A DNA stretch of 64,000 nucleotides, taken from NCBI GenBank assembly GCA_014529385.2, contig CM043950.1, positions 75,931,435 to 75,995,434 of the forward strand. Reading direction: 5' to 3'. Every line of letters begins with the position of its first letter. The stretch's first letter is position 1. Made by a program: the position numbers and the translations under genes. A model generated the notes under the pieces. The model did not search any database and had not been told where the DNA came from. It worked only from the letters and a program-made list of their open reading frames with translations. The stretch is from Adiantum capillus-veneris. Lineage: Eukaryota > Streptophyta > Polypodiopsida > Polypodiales > Pteridaceae. Of the stretch, positions 12,411-24,481 are shown piece by piece.

Positions 12411-13729
12411 TTACTAGTTTTTTGATAGATTTCAACTTTGGAATCTAATTAGGAATAAGCTACCTACAAGTGTCATGGCTTAAGTGGAAGGTAATGGGGA
12501 GAAGTAAGCCTTCTCATGTGACATGGCATAAATTGGTAAACTTGCGGTCAAAGAAGGGAACACATGATTCATTTAAGGACATACCCTTACTAAAGAATTG
12601 AGATGTCAAGAAGCATATGTTTGATTGAATACATATTAGAAAAGCTATAATTCTCTTTGAAATGTTGTACAACATCTTGATGGTTGCTGCAAAGATTGCC
12701 ATAATAATCAATAAAAATCAAAGCATCAATCAAAGTAGATTTGGATTGAGGCCTTGCCTTGCGGGTCCACCACTAAGAAACCCCCTATATAATGTTCGTT
12801 CACACGTAAAAAATCCTTTTGTTAGAATGTTGACAGGAATAGATTGACCCCTCTTTCTTGATGAATCAAAGGGGGTTTCCTTTTGTTAATGTACCTTTTT
12901 AAATCGCGTAAAATTCTTTTTATTATAAAAAAACCCCTCTTGTTGAACTCACATGGCGTATTAACATGGTTATACAATGGCCCCCATAGGGCCTTGCATT
13001 GCAATGGGTGAGTATGCAATCATATTTATCTTCATAGTGCCAACAAGAGGTAAAATAGGAGGACCAGCTATGGTGTAAACTTCCATATTATAAAAAAGAA
13101 AAATATGATGATATTTGAAAAAAAACATGAGCAAAAGATACTATTGCACACAACAAAGCAAAGTAATTAATAATCTTGACATCTAAATCTCAAATCATCT
13201 ACTCAATTGTCAGGCATAGCTTTGGTAGTTTCTTTTAGCTTGAAGTCTTGTTAATTCAAAAGTGACAACATATATGAAAGACATAAACCAAGCTTCCAAC
13301 TGCAATTGGAATAACTACAATCAAACCATTAATGAATTCTAAAGTGATTCGCCAACTCTACCCCTTGTTTTTGCAAAAGAGACTAGTTTTTGTATCATGA
13401 CATGACATAGGTGGTTCACTAACAATGTTTTTTTTGTGTGTGTGTGTTTGTGTGTGTGGGGCGGGGGGGGAGGGGGGAGGGTACATTTCCTTGCACACTA
13501 AGTGGGAAAGAGGAGCAATACAGATGTCTACTACCATCAATAACCAAAGATCCTTGCTCTCTTCTGGTAGGAGTTCCGGCTTTAACTCCTACTTGGTCAT
13601 GTATCAAAGTATCTTGTAATGTACTTTTTATCAAGACATTACTCTATATTTTGTTCTATACACAAGTGCTTTTGCAAACAGTATTTAAGTTTATCAGTAT
13701 ATGGTTTTGAAAGATGGGATTTTTAAATT

Positions 13730-13732
<3 letters not shown>
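12411..13732. other. unassigned AT-rich sequence
   Basis: No gene-like frame, no repeat partner in the window. It contains a GT-rich patch with G runs at 13434-13480 (minus CA/C) and otherwise ordinary AT-rich DNA. Confidence 0.4.

Positions 13733-13764
<32 letters not shown>
13733..13764. repeat. (AC)n microsatellite
   Basis: Sixteen AC dinucleotides in a row following TTTTTAAATTCAA. Confidence 0.95.
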
Positions 13765-13766
<2 letters not shown>

Positions 13767-14603
13767 TGCTGTACTTATTTAACTCCTTACTTATTTGTTC
13801 CTCCTTTTAAAAAAAAGGGGGAGCTTCAAAGTGCTTGAACCTCCATTATGGGGCTTGGCCTTTCATAACTAGTAAAGGCCTGATAAGGTGTTGGTATTTT
13901 ATGATCTAATGGCATATACACACACTCCTACTTTACCACCTAGCTTGGGGATATTCCCGAGATCACTTGCCTCCTAGTACTTTAGTAAAAACCTACCGCC
14001 TATGAGCACTACCATTGGCTATAGCCCTTCTCAATACTTGAGTGAATTAACCTCGGGTGGAAACCTTGCCATGAATTCTCATGGTTGCCTCTTCATTACA
14101 CCCCGCAGGCGGCCTCACCTTCTCTGTGGAAGATCTCCCAAGTGCTTGGATTACTGCGCGATTTGCAGTTATGGCGACCTCCCTCCCTTCTCTATTTAAA
14201 GGTGAGGGCGCATCTCTTCCCCTCACTTAGCTTTGGTTGTACTCTGTTTGCTTGCATGAAATTTGTGACTGCATATCTGAATCTCCACCACAATCGAAGC
14301 ATGGAGCTGTCAACTCAAGTAACTCAAGTCGGAAAATGTTATTTCGTGGTTTGTTTTACCAGTTGTACTGCTTTGTGTTTTTACCGCGAGGGTTTGTTAT
14401 TCTGAGATGATGATAGTTTTTTCACAAAGGTTGTAGGAAGTTATGGTTGATTCTTCCTACAACATTGTTATCCCAAAATTGAAGGTACTCTGCGTCGTGT
14501 GAGTACTGATGGTTCACAGACTACTGTCTATACTTATAACCGTTTTTTTTTGAAAAACTCCACCTAAAGGGTCGTTGGTTTGTTCAGTGGGTTTGCAAGG
14601 GCT
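13765..14603. other. unassigned; insertion target of copia element C
   Basis: No supported gene. A TATTTAAAGG at 14195 resembles a TATA box, but no transcript can be argued. Its right edge (ending TTTTC, 14604-14608) is the left TSD of element C and originally continued into 18204. Confidence 0.4.
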
Positions 14604-14608
14604 TTTTC

Positions 14609-14799
14609 TGTTGGGATAAAGCCCCATGTGGCCGGCTAGTCCAGGTGCCCGCCCACTATACTTATTCATTATGTACATAATAGAATAAGGGGGCTCACAT
14701 GTAGAGAGTGAGTTTTAGCCACTGCAAACACAAGGTCTCCTCTTCTCCTCTCTTCTCATTGCTGCACACACTCACACATGCTCTCGTTCGTGCACTTCA
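14609..14799 (+). repeat. 5' LTR of element C
   Basis: TGTTGGGATAAAGCCCCATG at the start, TGCACTTCA at the end. It contains CACTATACTTATTCATTATG, a plausible promoter-like AT patch. The primer-binding site TGGTATCAGA follows from 14802. Confidence 0.92.
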
Positions 14800-16317
14800 A
14801 CTGGTATCAGACCTCAGGGATTGGGAGCACCATTGGAGCTCAAGGGAGAAGCAGGCAGAGAAGTAGCAAAAATTGTAGTACACTTTTGCAGATCTGTTTT
14901 GACCTACTAAAACATCTTCATTTAAGCCGATTCCTGCGTTACTTGACCATTTTTTGTCCTCTTCAACTTTGTAGAAGAAAGTTTTCTCAAAATCTTCACC
15001 AATTTAAGATACGTCACTCAGACTGTCGCATGTCTAGGATACACAGGTGCATATTTTTATAGATCTGTTTTGATATGTAAAAACAACACATTTCAGGTCC
15101 ATTCTCTCTAGACCCAACTATTTTTGCGTGGTCTACAACTTTGCAGAAGGACGTTTTTGCAAATTTTGAGTGGTTTGGAAGATATGGGCTGACAAGCTGC
15201 ATGGTATTCCGAAAGTTGAAGATTATTTATGCCTATTGTGATGATTTGCTACATTCAGAGAGCTTAGATTGAGCTTTTGTCATTCTCTTGTTTTACGCAT
15301 TGATATTTTTCTCTCAGTGAAGAGAGTGTAGATTGATATTTTCAACACATTTATGCGCATACCTTGAGAACACTTGTGGATGTATTCATTGTTGTGGATT
15401 CTCAGGATCGAGAGTGGATTCATCACAGGTTATGTGCACAAATTTGCAGAGAGTTTTGCAAGCATTTTTGGCATGATTGTGAGCTGAATTTTCAGCTGAT
15501 TTGGATGCTCATTTGATATACATTTGGTATATGATTGATGCTCGTTTATATTGCCATGTGGGTGCACATAATGTGCGCTTTTCGGTGGATGGTATTCTTC
15601 GCCTTGCAATGGCATATGTGGACTGATTTTCAGCTGTTTTGAGCATCAATTTGTGTCATATTTTGGTTGGTTTGTGTCCAAGTTTATGCTAGTATATACC
15701 TCACTTGTAGAGTGCGATTGATGCACTTTGTGTTTCGGATACATGATTGTTTTCCAAGCTTACGGGAGTTGAGCCTTTGGGGCAGCTCATGTATGCTTGA
15801 GTGCGGATTTTACACATGATTTGCTCATGATTTTGAGCATGTTTATGGCATGTATGGTTATTATGGTTAGATAGCGAAATACTGCCAAAACTTTGCCGGA
15901 TTTTTCTTACGAGTTTATTTGTTTATGCGCATGGTTTGCAATCGTGTTTTGATTGCATTTGGCACTCAGTGGTTGCTTTGCCATAGTGTTTTGGCATCAC
16001 ATTGTGAGAGTGTTTGCTCACTGGATTATTTTATTTGACATACATGTGGTAATCTCTTCAGGAGGGAGATTGTTGATGATAGTTTCATCGATTACCACAT
16101 AGTGCTCTTTGATTAGAGCGGGTGTTTTGACATCATTTGAGCGGTTTTGTTCATTTTGTTTCGTTACATTGATTGCCATATTTGTTGACACTTCTTTGAG
16201 ACAGCTTATGCCAACTTATGTTGTATTTTGACAATACTTGGTGTATGAGTTAGCCAGGCTTTGGCTATTGTCAATTGATTGATTTGTGCTCGGTCTTGTC
16301 ACAAGTTATCGCCATAG
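14800..16317 (+). other. untranslated leader of element C
   Basis: About 1.5 kb without a reading frame between the primer site and gag. Two related sections begin AGATCTGTTTTGA at about 14889 and 15061, a weak direct repeat. Otherwise TTG/ATG-rich sequence with nothing recognised. Confidence 0.6.
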
Positions 16318-16740
16318 ATTTGGCATGTATGTCATTGTCAAGTTTTGTGCTTTTCCATACAAATTTTGATGGTTCAATCTTTGAGCATTGGAAAGCAGGT
16401 ATGCATGATGCATTGACTCAGTTGGGCCAAGTGTTGCCACTACAGGGCATGGATGCTAGGCTAGAGTCTATGACTGACGGTGAGTGGGAGGACTTGGATG
16501 AGCTTGCATGTTCCACAATCATGTTACACCTTGATGAGTTTGTCTATCGCATTGGTTTGGATGCATGTACAACTAGAGAGTTATGGAAAAAATTGTGCAA
16601 TGCTTTTGGCACAAATGAGTCTAGAGAGATACCTACAGTCAAACAACGATCTTGCTAACATAGAGATGTTGTGTGTTGGCATTGTGGTCATACAGGGCAT
16701 ATACATAGGCGTTGTTTTTGGCGGATGAGACAACAAAGAG
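16318..16740 (+). pseudogene. copia gag of element C, with CCHC knuckle
   Basis: Capsid-like protein of a copia element. FDGSIFEHWKAGMHDALTQL, MTDGEWEDLDELACSTIMLH and TTRELWKKL are the usual N-terminal gag blocks. The frame collapses after about residue 127 (deletion), but a perfect CX2CX4HX4C knuckle (CWHCGHTGHIHRRC) survives at 16674-16715 in another frame. Roughly half the normal gag length is missing between the two. Confidence 0.8.
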
Positions 16741-16859
16741 ACAACACAAGAGGAATGCTATCACTTTGGATGATGTGGGAGTAGATGTAGCGTATATGAC
16801 TACGCATGACGAAGATGTCACCTTTGCTTCCATGTTTACTCTTGACTTTCTTATGTCAG

Positions 16860-17220
16860 TTTTTGATGACACATTACCTTCGCATTGGATACTAGATGTG
16901 AGTGTCATATTTCATGTCTGCCGAGTCGTGAGTGGTTTAGCACATATGCTAGTGGTATGCTTGGATGTGTGCGTCTAGTTGATGGTTCAATGCATGATAT
17001 AGTTGGTGCAGGAGATGTCAGACTATTGTTGCCGAGTGGTGCATCATATGTGTTGCGAGATGTACGCCATGTGCCAGGTTTGACGCATAGCTTGATCTCT
17101 GTGAGTCAGCTACGAGACAATGGATGCCAAGTAGTGTTGGACGAGCACAGTTTTAGATTGCATCGTGGACAACTAGTCATAGCTAGAGATGCTAGTGTTG
17201 GCACGATTCATGTGATGTGA
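16860..17220 (+). pseudogene. copia protease-region remnant of element C
   Basis: The frame 16885-17220 carries VRLVDGSMHDIVGAGDVRLL, VLRDVRHVPGLTHSLISVSQ and NGCQVVLDEHSFRLHRGQLV, the region that follows the aspartic protease active site in copia polyproteins. The active site itself (usually DSGA) reads WILDVSV in the neighbouring frame, so it is altered, and a frameshift separates it from the rest. Confidence 0.75.
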
Positions 17221-18007
17221 GTATGTCATGTGTGAAATGACACATTTTTTGTGAGTACACAGCCATGCAGAGAGACGAGGCATGTCTCCTTTGCGGATAG
17301 GTTGCATGATGCTCCAGTTTGTGAGCATGTTGAGCCAGTTGTGCAGACAATTGTGCAGCACGGCATGTCATTCGTTGATACAATGACGGATATGGATGGC
17401 TTGAGTGTTGGGTATTCATCCGTGATTCAGTCATTCATGGATATGCTTAGGCCAGAGGCTGATGTGTGTGAGTTAGAGCTAGGCATTGCTCTTACCACAC
17501 AGGGTTTAGGACAGACAGATGCTCTTGGTGCGCATGTGACATGCGATGGACACGAGGATGGATTCCAGGGGTCGGAGTTCGGGTGTTAGGGTGATTGCCA
17601 TGAGTGGAGTTTTGAGCCAGATTTGACTAAGATGGTCAAATTGGCAGAGATTGCCAAGGTTGCATCAGCATTCGGGAGTCTCATGTACGAGATACTCATA
17701 TTGAGACCCGAGATTGCATTTGCAGTAGGTGCATTTGCAGTGGGAGCAGTTAGTCATGCAAGACTGACGTTGGCCTTGAGCATAGGGGTACTTTGTAGCG
17801 TATGGTGAGATACCTGCAGGATGTCTTTAGCTTTGGTGAGGAGTATGGTGTCAATCGCTCTATACTTCCTCTACAATTAGAGCTGGATGCACACAGATTT
17901 AGTGAGCCAGTGGGCGTTGGCTGAGGTCATACTTGTGATGGCCTTGTACATGTTATGTATGGTTTCCGTTTCTCTCTCACGACCACATTGTCCTTTACGT
18001 GGGAGGT
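17221..18007 (+). pseudogene. remnant of element C pol, mostly deleted
   Basis: No integrase is present. At about 17660-17760, ASAFGSLMYEILILRPEIAF and AVGAVSHA match the copia RT end (usually VGSLMYAMVATRPDIAFAVG), the same block as in copia D. The piece is preceded by a frame of unclear origin (17251-17589). A purine tract, GTGGGAGGT, closes the interior at 17999-18007. Confidence 0.65.
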
Positions 18008-18198
18008 TGTTGGGGTAAAGCCCCATGTGGCCAGTTAGACCAGGTGCCCGCCCACTATACTTATTCATTATGACATAATAGAATAAGGGGGCTCACATGT
18101 AGAGAGTGAGTTTTAGCCCCTGCAAACACAAGGTCTCCTCTTCTCCTCTCTTATCCATTGTTGCACACACTCACACTTGCTCTCGCTCGTGCACTTCA
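18008..18198 (+). repeat. 3' LTR of element C
   Basis: TGTTGGGGTAAAGCCCCATG to GCACTTCA, the same length as the 5' copy. Differences are scattered substitutions and compensating single-base indels, which indicates moderate age. Confidence 0.92.
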
Positions 18199-18203
18199 TT
18201 TTC

Positions 18204-20577
18204 TGCCCTGGAAATCGGTACTAAATGGGATTTGTATTGTTCTTTTTTGCCTACTAATCTCGGTTGTAGGATGGTAGGCTGTTTGATACCTTGTTGCTTG
18301 ACTATTACTCTGTATCGAGAAAAACTCATGATATCTTGGAAAAAGGGGGTGTAGCTGTACTCGCCGCACAATATAATGGGTATATATTTTTTTGGCCGGA
18401 TGCTTACCGTCGTTGTTTTGGTACATGGATTTATATTAAGGGCTCTAATTTACGTTCTGGCTCACTAGCAGTTACTTGGCTTGTTTACTTTTTTGCTGAT
18501 TAAAACTGCTAGCTAATGCTTGGGAAGGATTGTTTTGGAAAAAATGAGAGGGATTACCATTTACATCACTAGGATTTTGGTTGTCGCCATGATTACTTCG
18601 GTGATGGTTCCCTAAAGTCTGATTGTTACACTACCTTTGTCAATAGCTACATAGGTGCTATGATCTTGTAAATTTTGGTGTAAATTTTGCCTAAACTTGT
18701 CACTTGTGGGCGTTTGATGGTAACACTGCTTCTTTTGTTTTTTTGATCGAAACCGTCTTGGGGGAATCTCTACAAATGATTAATTTCTCATATATGATTG
18801 CATATTGTAGCATAAACTTTTAGGGCTTCCTGCTACAGTGGTTGGCCGAAAGCATATTCAAGGTAGGGTAACTTAAAAAATATGGTAAGTTCTGATTAAC
18901 CTAATTACTTTACGCAACCAAATAACAAACATTGGACTAGCTTTTGGCTGGGTTGTGACTACTGTAAGAGAGTTTTATTTTAAAAAAAACCGACTACACT
19001 AACTAGTGCTTTCATAAAAAAAGTTGAACTGTGACTTAATATGGGGGGATTCTGACACTTGTATTAGAAGGGGTAATGGCCTTCTAATCAAAATGATGTA
19101 AATTTTATCTATAAATGGAAAATTTTGGGCTCCTTTGTTAAAAAACACATTTACTATTTGGACTAAGCTTGTACAAAGTTAAGTAAAAGTTTTTAAGATC
19201 GACATGGATAACAAATGGTATGGTCCATTGATACATGTAATACACATCCAAGGCTAACATATTTGTTGTATTGTTTAGATGGATGCAGGTAAGGAATCTA
19301 TTTTATCTTGGAAGGTTTTTTTGACTTTGGTAAGCTGACCTACACTGGATTGCACACTCACTTATGATTCGGGAAGTTCTTCTACTATCTATATACTGGA
19401 ACGGGACCTCATTCCTACAAACATTGTACAAAAATTATTCTAATACAGAGTTGTTTCTGCACTTATCTTTTCGTTTTTCTAAAGCTAGTTGTCTTTTGAA
19501 TGTAAAAGTTCACTTATGTCTTATTATCTAAGGTAAAACAGCTACACACACAAGACAAACATTATTAGCCAACCAAATTTCTAATGCAAAAACTGGTTGT
19601 CTTTTGGTTCCTTGGAAGCATGTGCCACCAAGTCCTCTCTAATAGTGCTTTACATCTTTCTTCTCGACATGGTAGTCCAAGTGAATGGTGATGAGCATTG
19701 GATGTTTCACAACTCTAATGTGTGCCTCGATCATTGGTCTCCTAGTAGGATGTCAAGAAATTGCTTTTTCTTGTGTGGGTGAAGTCCCCAAAATCTCCCC
19801 TTCATCAAGCCTATAGTAATATCAATCTAAAATAATTTCGTAGTTCAGGAGGAGAGAATGGCTAAAAAGGTGTAAAATCCTCAGTAATAGCTCTTGTATG
19901 TGCCGGTTATGCATATTCAAATGCCATGTCCTAACAATCGTAGAAAAAGAAATGACCTAGTAACCACATCATCAACACGACGTATACAAAGTATGCTTTC
20001 TTGGGATAAACCAAAGCTAGCGACTACATAAAGGCCCTATTCCGATGAATGCCATGAAAACGCAACCATTCCAATGAATGCCAATCATGCTAGCGACTAC
20101 AAAAAGATCCTATTTCAATGAATGCCATGATAATGCAACCATTTCCATGTGTGGCAAGTAGCTAGAACAATGAAGATAGCACAATATTGTTGTAATTCTA
20201 TTCTCATTTATGAATGAAAATCCCATCAAGTCCAAAAATTGTACTTTATTTTATTCATTTCAAGATGTACAATCGATAATTGGGGCCACGAGCTTCCAAA
20301 TTCTAAGTGTTTATTACTTAGATGTGATCTCTTGCCCCACATTACTCCAAAGTTTGAGTCAAAATATTCATTCTAAGCTTAGCTAAGGTATAAAAGCTAA
20401 TTTTTATAGAAATGACCTTAGTTTTGGATAATACAAAGTGAGTGTAAAACTATTGTTCCTGCCTATGTCTCCCCTCTTGCTCCTTCCATTCATATCTCTT
20501 TCAAATGGAATAGCATTGTGTCTTGGAGCATAGCTATGAGTTTGGAGGTGAAAGCTCTTTTATTAAATGTAAGTTTC
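18204..20577. other. unassigned AT-rich sequence
   Basis: No gene-like frame of more than about 80 codons with a recognisable product. It lies downstream of the end of element A's coding region; the expected 3' LTR of A (which would show TGTTAGCGGGTCGCC on the plus strand) is not found, so A is truncated or ends beyond recognition. A 73-bp tandem repeat lies at 20016-20158. Confidence 0.45.
20016..20158. repeat. 73-bp imperfect tandem duplication
   Basis: Two head-to-tail units both starting GCTAGCGACTACA (20016 and 20089), each with the related inner pieces GAATGCCATGA and GCAACCATT. Unit 2 has several substitutions. Confidence 0.85.
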
Positions 20578-21610
20578 TCATGGTATTGTGTTACTTTGAG
20601 TGCAATTTTCTACTTTCTTTTCTTGCTTGTAGCATACGATTTGCATGTTTAAATGAAGTTCCTTGCGTTTGTAGAACATTTGACGTTGAACTTGGAAACT
20701 TTTCTCCTTCATCTGCTCTTGTTTGCGGTTCTTCTGTAGTCGACTTCTTTGAAACAGCTTATGGTGTTTCTTCAGGTATGTCAATGATGACATATTCTCA
20801 TTGTTGCTCTGCTTCCTTCATGTGCACTTTGGCACCATGCTCCATGATGTAACTATCTGTCTCACATTTTTTGCTCACACTCACAAACCTTGTTAGCTTC
20901 ATTCAACACCTTTATCATAAATAAGGGAGTTATATCATACCCATGTTCATCACAAAATTTAGTCAGGGTCACCTCATTCACACACACATCAAGAGTGGCC
21001 AGTATTGGATCCCATCCAAAGGGTTCAAATAACTCCTCTGGAAATGGCTCTGGTACATATGCCTCATCTTCTACTGAACGATCTAGGATGTAATCTTGCT
21101 TTCTAAGACTTCCACTCTCAGGAGCTCCATACATCCAAATATGGGCTTAGCTTTCCAAATCAGTTTTGTGGAGTTTAAGTCTTCCCCTGGGGTTCGCACT
21201 ACATCTTTATAACTATGATCTTTGACACTAATTTTCGTAGTAATTTCCTTTTGTCTTAAGTAAATATAGTCATAGTCCCAGTCTTGTATCATTTTGAGCT
21301 GACGCATGAATGGTCTGCCCAATATGATATCAAAGTTGTTGCTCTTGTCAAAATCCATTATGGCAAAGGTATGCTCATACTCGATGTCCCACGAGGATAC
21401 AATGATTTGTTCTAATATTCCAATCGGTTTCTCCGTGTATCCATCCGCTAATTGCAGTTTCATTTGAGTTTTCCTAAGAGCAGGCTTTCCCCATTTTTTC
21501 CATATCTCTTTGGTTGCAGTGGCAATTCCTGCCCCACTATATAATATAGCAACCGTCTTTACTCTCAAGTGGTAAGGTGGTGTTTCCTTCATCTCCTTCG
21601 CAGTAGTCAC
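20578..21610 (-). pseudogene. retropepsin-like domain and C-terminal tail of element A
   Basis: Aspartic protease of a gypsy polyprotein. Residues 1-175 of the frame 21083-21610 show VKTVAILYSGAGIATATKEI, then ADGYTEKPIGILEQI, then FDIILGRPFMRQLKMIQDWD. The order active site, flap region, LGRPF is that of plant retropepsins. The catalytic Asp of the D-S/T-G-A motif is a Tyr here (codon 21539-21541), which would abolish activity. After 21083 the frame shifts; 20862-21134 (an acidic segment) and 20578-20793 (Lys/Gln-rich, ending CTQSNTIP) complete the coding region. No polymerase follows. Confidence 0.7.
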
Positions 21611-22990
21611 CCACCTTATTTACTGGTACGGGATTTGTTTGTCGCTTCTTTGGCGAGGTTTCATCCATGTTTTTGTCCGCAAGTTGGTCATGAGAAGGGA
21701 TTTTCAACCTCATGTTTTTAAGGTGTTTGCCCATTTGGCCCCGTAGATGCGGTCTAATTTTCAGTAGCTCTGAGAGATAAAGTGTGCATTGTATAGGAGA
21801 AGACATCAATTCATGCAAGCTCTTTGTATCCATCATTTTTGGAGTGGCTTTCCACTAAGAAGGTACCATTTTAACCTCCGATTTTGTCTCGTGTTCTCCT
21901 ATGAAAGATGGCAAAATCTTTAGAGAGCGTGGTTTACTCTCTTCAGATGTGAGAGACCCGACATCCCCATATAGAGATCGTATATCTCCTGGGAAAAATT
22001 CATGATCCATGTTTATCTCAGGGATAGGTACTGATTGTAAGGTAGCACTACCATCTTTTTGGTTTCTAATCGATTCCCACAAGCATTGTGGCCACGGTTC
22101 TTCTACCTCCGGAATAGGCATCACTGCTTGTGAGCCCATCCCATCTGTGGTATTGGCTACTTCCCTTGTATCTAAAGGTGCCTCAACTCTCGACCCTCCT
22201 TGGTCTCTGCCAACAGTACCCTGGCTCTCCAATTCTTGGACTTTATCGCGGATTAGCACCTCCATTTTTGGAGCATTTGGAACATGTGGTCCCATAAGAG
22301 CTTGGGCCTTCTGGATGAGCTCCTTGCACATTTGCAACCTCTCTTTTTCATACCTTGGATGAGGGTATGTTAGCCATCTATCCTCTTGGGTTTGGTTGGG
22401 TTTTAGCCTAGCTTCATAAGCTTTCAAGATCGCATCCAAAGGTTCAACCACTTTGTCGACCAAGACTGAACCTCCCGAGTTAGTCTTTGACTCTTTAGGT
22501 CGCTTTGTGTTTTTGTTCCTTTCTTGATCTTGTCTAAGCTGCTCTCTTGTTTGATTCACTTCAATTTCCAAAGCCGCTTTCTCCTTCAGCCTTTTCAATT
22601 TCATTTTGTCCCGTCTGCCTTTCCATGATCTTCTTCCGAAGCTTCTCACCGATTTCTTCTCAAATTCTGTTTGAACAGGCAATGTGGCTTTTTTAGCTGG
22701 TTTGTTTTTGGCAGCTTCTTGAGCTTAAGCTCGAGTCATCAAGTTTAAAGGAATGGAGGGTTCTACCTCGGATCCGCTTGAAGAAGGCATCACGCCTACA
22801 ACATTCATCACTTTCCCTTTGTAGTTTGGATTTTTAGCACAATGTTGGCATAGATGGTCTAGACCACAACGTTCACAGAATACAAATAATTCGATTTGTG
22901 GACCCTTGTTTGGACAACTTCGTGCCCAATGATCACCTCCACACTCATAGCATGGACCTTCTTATTTTACAGCTGGTGATCTAGCCAATG
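21611..22990 (-). pseudogene. gag linker with two CX2CX3HX4C zinc knuckles, element A
   Basis: The C-terminal gag/linker. Two unusual knuckles lie at 22850-22960: CYECGGDHWARSC and CERCGLDHLCQHC, both with three rather than four residues before His. They are followed by a long charged region (21855-22682) with a basic start (RRSWKGRRDKMKLKRLKEKA), a Glu/Gln-rich helix-prone part and LKPNQTQEDRWLTYPHPRY. The function of this linker is unknown to me. Frame changes occur near 23165, 22980, 21850 and 21610. Confidence 0.7.
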
Positions 22991-24481
22991 GTTGTTCTTG
23001 CCTTATGAGAATGTTCTTTGAACCATACTCCTGATGATTGGCTATGAACATGAGCGTATTCACATCGGAGTAACTGGTTTCTCACGGGTTGCGGCATATA
23101 CGTTGGTGGAGCGTAGTTAACTATCACTCTCCCATCATTCAAAAGAGGTGGTTGTTGCCCTAACACACGTTGTGGCTTTGGGCTGAGTGTTACACCATGG
23201 AACGGGGTGATCCCCTCCACAAGTATTACATCTCCTCAATTGAGGATGTCGTACATCTAGATTTTGTTGGTGGCCTTGGTTTATTCTTCTAATCACCCCC
23301 TCAAATGATTGGTCCATGATTGGTTCCGAAGGAGTTTGAAAATCTGTATTTGTTGTTGATTTTCTCTTTGGAGATGAGGCAATACTAGTCGTGTTGTATG
23401 TATCTTCACTCACCTCTCCGTAGGCCTTGCAATTGTCAACTAGATATAGAGCTTCTCTAGTGACTTGCTCAAACGTTGTGCATCCTTTTAGATGTAGGTC
23501 CTTTTTGAGAGTTTCACTCCTCAAGTCCTCTATGAAGAGAATTGATAATCTCTCATCTTGCGGTAACTCTCTCACAGGACATCTATCAATGTATTGTTTG
23601 AAGCGAAGCAAAGCTTCCTTGACCCTTTCATTCGCTTTTTGTTTGAAAGCGTACATTTGGGACACTATGTTATGTTTGATTCCCCTTTTCGAGAAATACT
23701 CTATAAACTCTTGTAAGAGTTGTGCTATGTTTGGAAAACCATCTCTATTTAGTGGTTGGAACCAAGTCAAAGCTGTTCCTTCTAATGTCAACCCAAATCC
23801 CTCATACTGAGTATGGAAATCTGCAATCTGTTCAGCTCTCAACACTTGTTTGCAGAGTGAGACATGAGAAAATGGATCCCCTGATCCATCGTACTTTGTC
23901 TTGACACATTGAGCCACTTGATATGGTCTTAATCGTTGTGGTTCAGTCACCAGTCTAACCAATTCGTGGTCTCTTGGAAAGATGTCTCTCACTTTCTCCT
24001 CTCGTTTTGGAGAGAATCCCGGTGGAATCCTCTCAGATATGTGCTTTGGCATCGTTTTTGGTTGAAATTAAGTAGAGATCGGAGTGCCCTTGTATGTATA
24101 TCTCTCTAGGTCAGTTGAATCAACAAGTATGTACTCTCTTCCATAATTATCTACCATCAAAACTTGCACTCCGTTGGCATCTGTGTATGTGAATGCATAG
24201 AGGTTCTTATGGGTGGTCAACTCTCTAGCATTGGGCTCTACACACCTGTAGAAGATATATGGATCCCCGTTTGTGAATCTATACAAGCCCTCATGAGTGT
24301 AATCTGTAAGCACTCTCCTGGATTCATTGGCTTTGATGAATTTCACGTTTTTCTAATCGATTAGAGGATGTCTCTCCTCTATGTATTCTCTCAATCCCTC
24401 TGTTGAAGGCATTGCAACGTTTCTTGCGTTTTTCATGTCTCCGAGTGGAGTAGAGAACCATGGTGGTGGATGATTTGTCAT
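22991..24481 (-). pseudogene. gypsy gag (retrotransposon gag domain) of element A
   Basis: Capsid protein of a Ty3/gypsy-type element. An ATG at 24479-24481 opens a frame broken only by a TAG (24353-24355) and a TAA (24068-24070), both consistent with former Gln codons. The first about 140 residues are an N-terminal region (IEERHPLID, then EGLYRFTNGDPYIFYRCVEP, a compact domain I do not recognise). Then comes the gag core: KYDGSGDPFSHV, TALTWFQPLNRDGFPNIAQL, EYFSKRGIKHNI, VKEALLRFKQYIDRCPVREL, as in the retrotransposon gag family. A knuckle of CX2CX3HX4C type (CNTCGGDHPVPWC) follows at about 23170-23215. A frameshift near 23165 leads to a Pro/Gln-rich stretch (22981-23220). Confidence 0.8.

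Larger units (their letters stand above)
14604..18203 (+). mobile_element. Element C: internally deleted Ty1/copia element with 191-bp LTRs and perfect TSD
   Basis: LTRs at 14609-14799 and 18008-18198 are both 191 bp, start TGTTGGG and end CTTCA, and by eye differ at about ten positions. Both are flanked by the 5-bp TSD TTTTC (14604-14608 and 18199-18203), which proves a single insertion. Inside the 5' LTR edge is the primer site ACTGGTATCAGA; before the 3' LTR is the purine tract GTGGGAGGT. The interior (3.2 kb) keeps a gag piece, a zinc knuckle, a protease-region piece and a scrap of the RT end, but lacks integrase and most of RT. The LTR ends and purine tract resemble copia D (34070-39527), so the two belong to one lineage. 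Confidence 0.92.

Noticed and set aside
14195-14205. TATTTAAAGG as a host promoter
   Set aside because: A lone TATA-like string with no downstream gene; common in AT-rich DNA.
18204-20577. A 3' LTR for element A
   Set aside because: I looked for the LTR end TGTTAGCGGGTCGCC on the plus strand and did not find it anywhere left of 27322.
20523-20852. 109-codon plus-strand frame
   Set aside because: It is antisense to the tail of element A's polyprotein and has no recognisable content.
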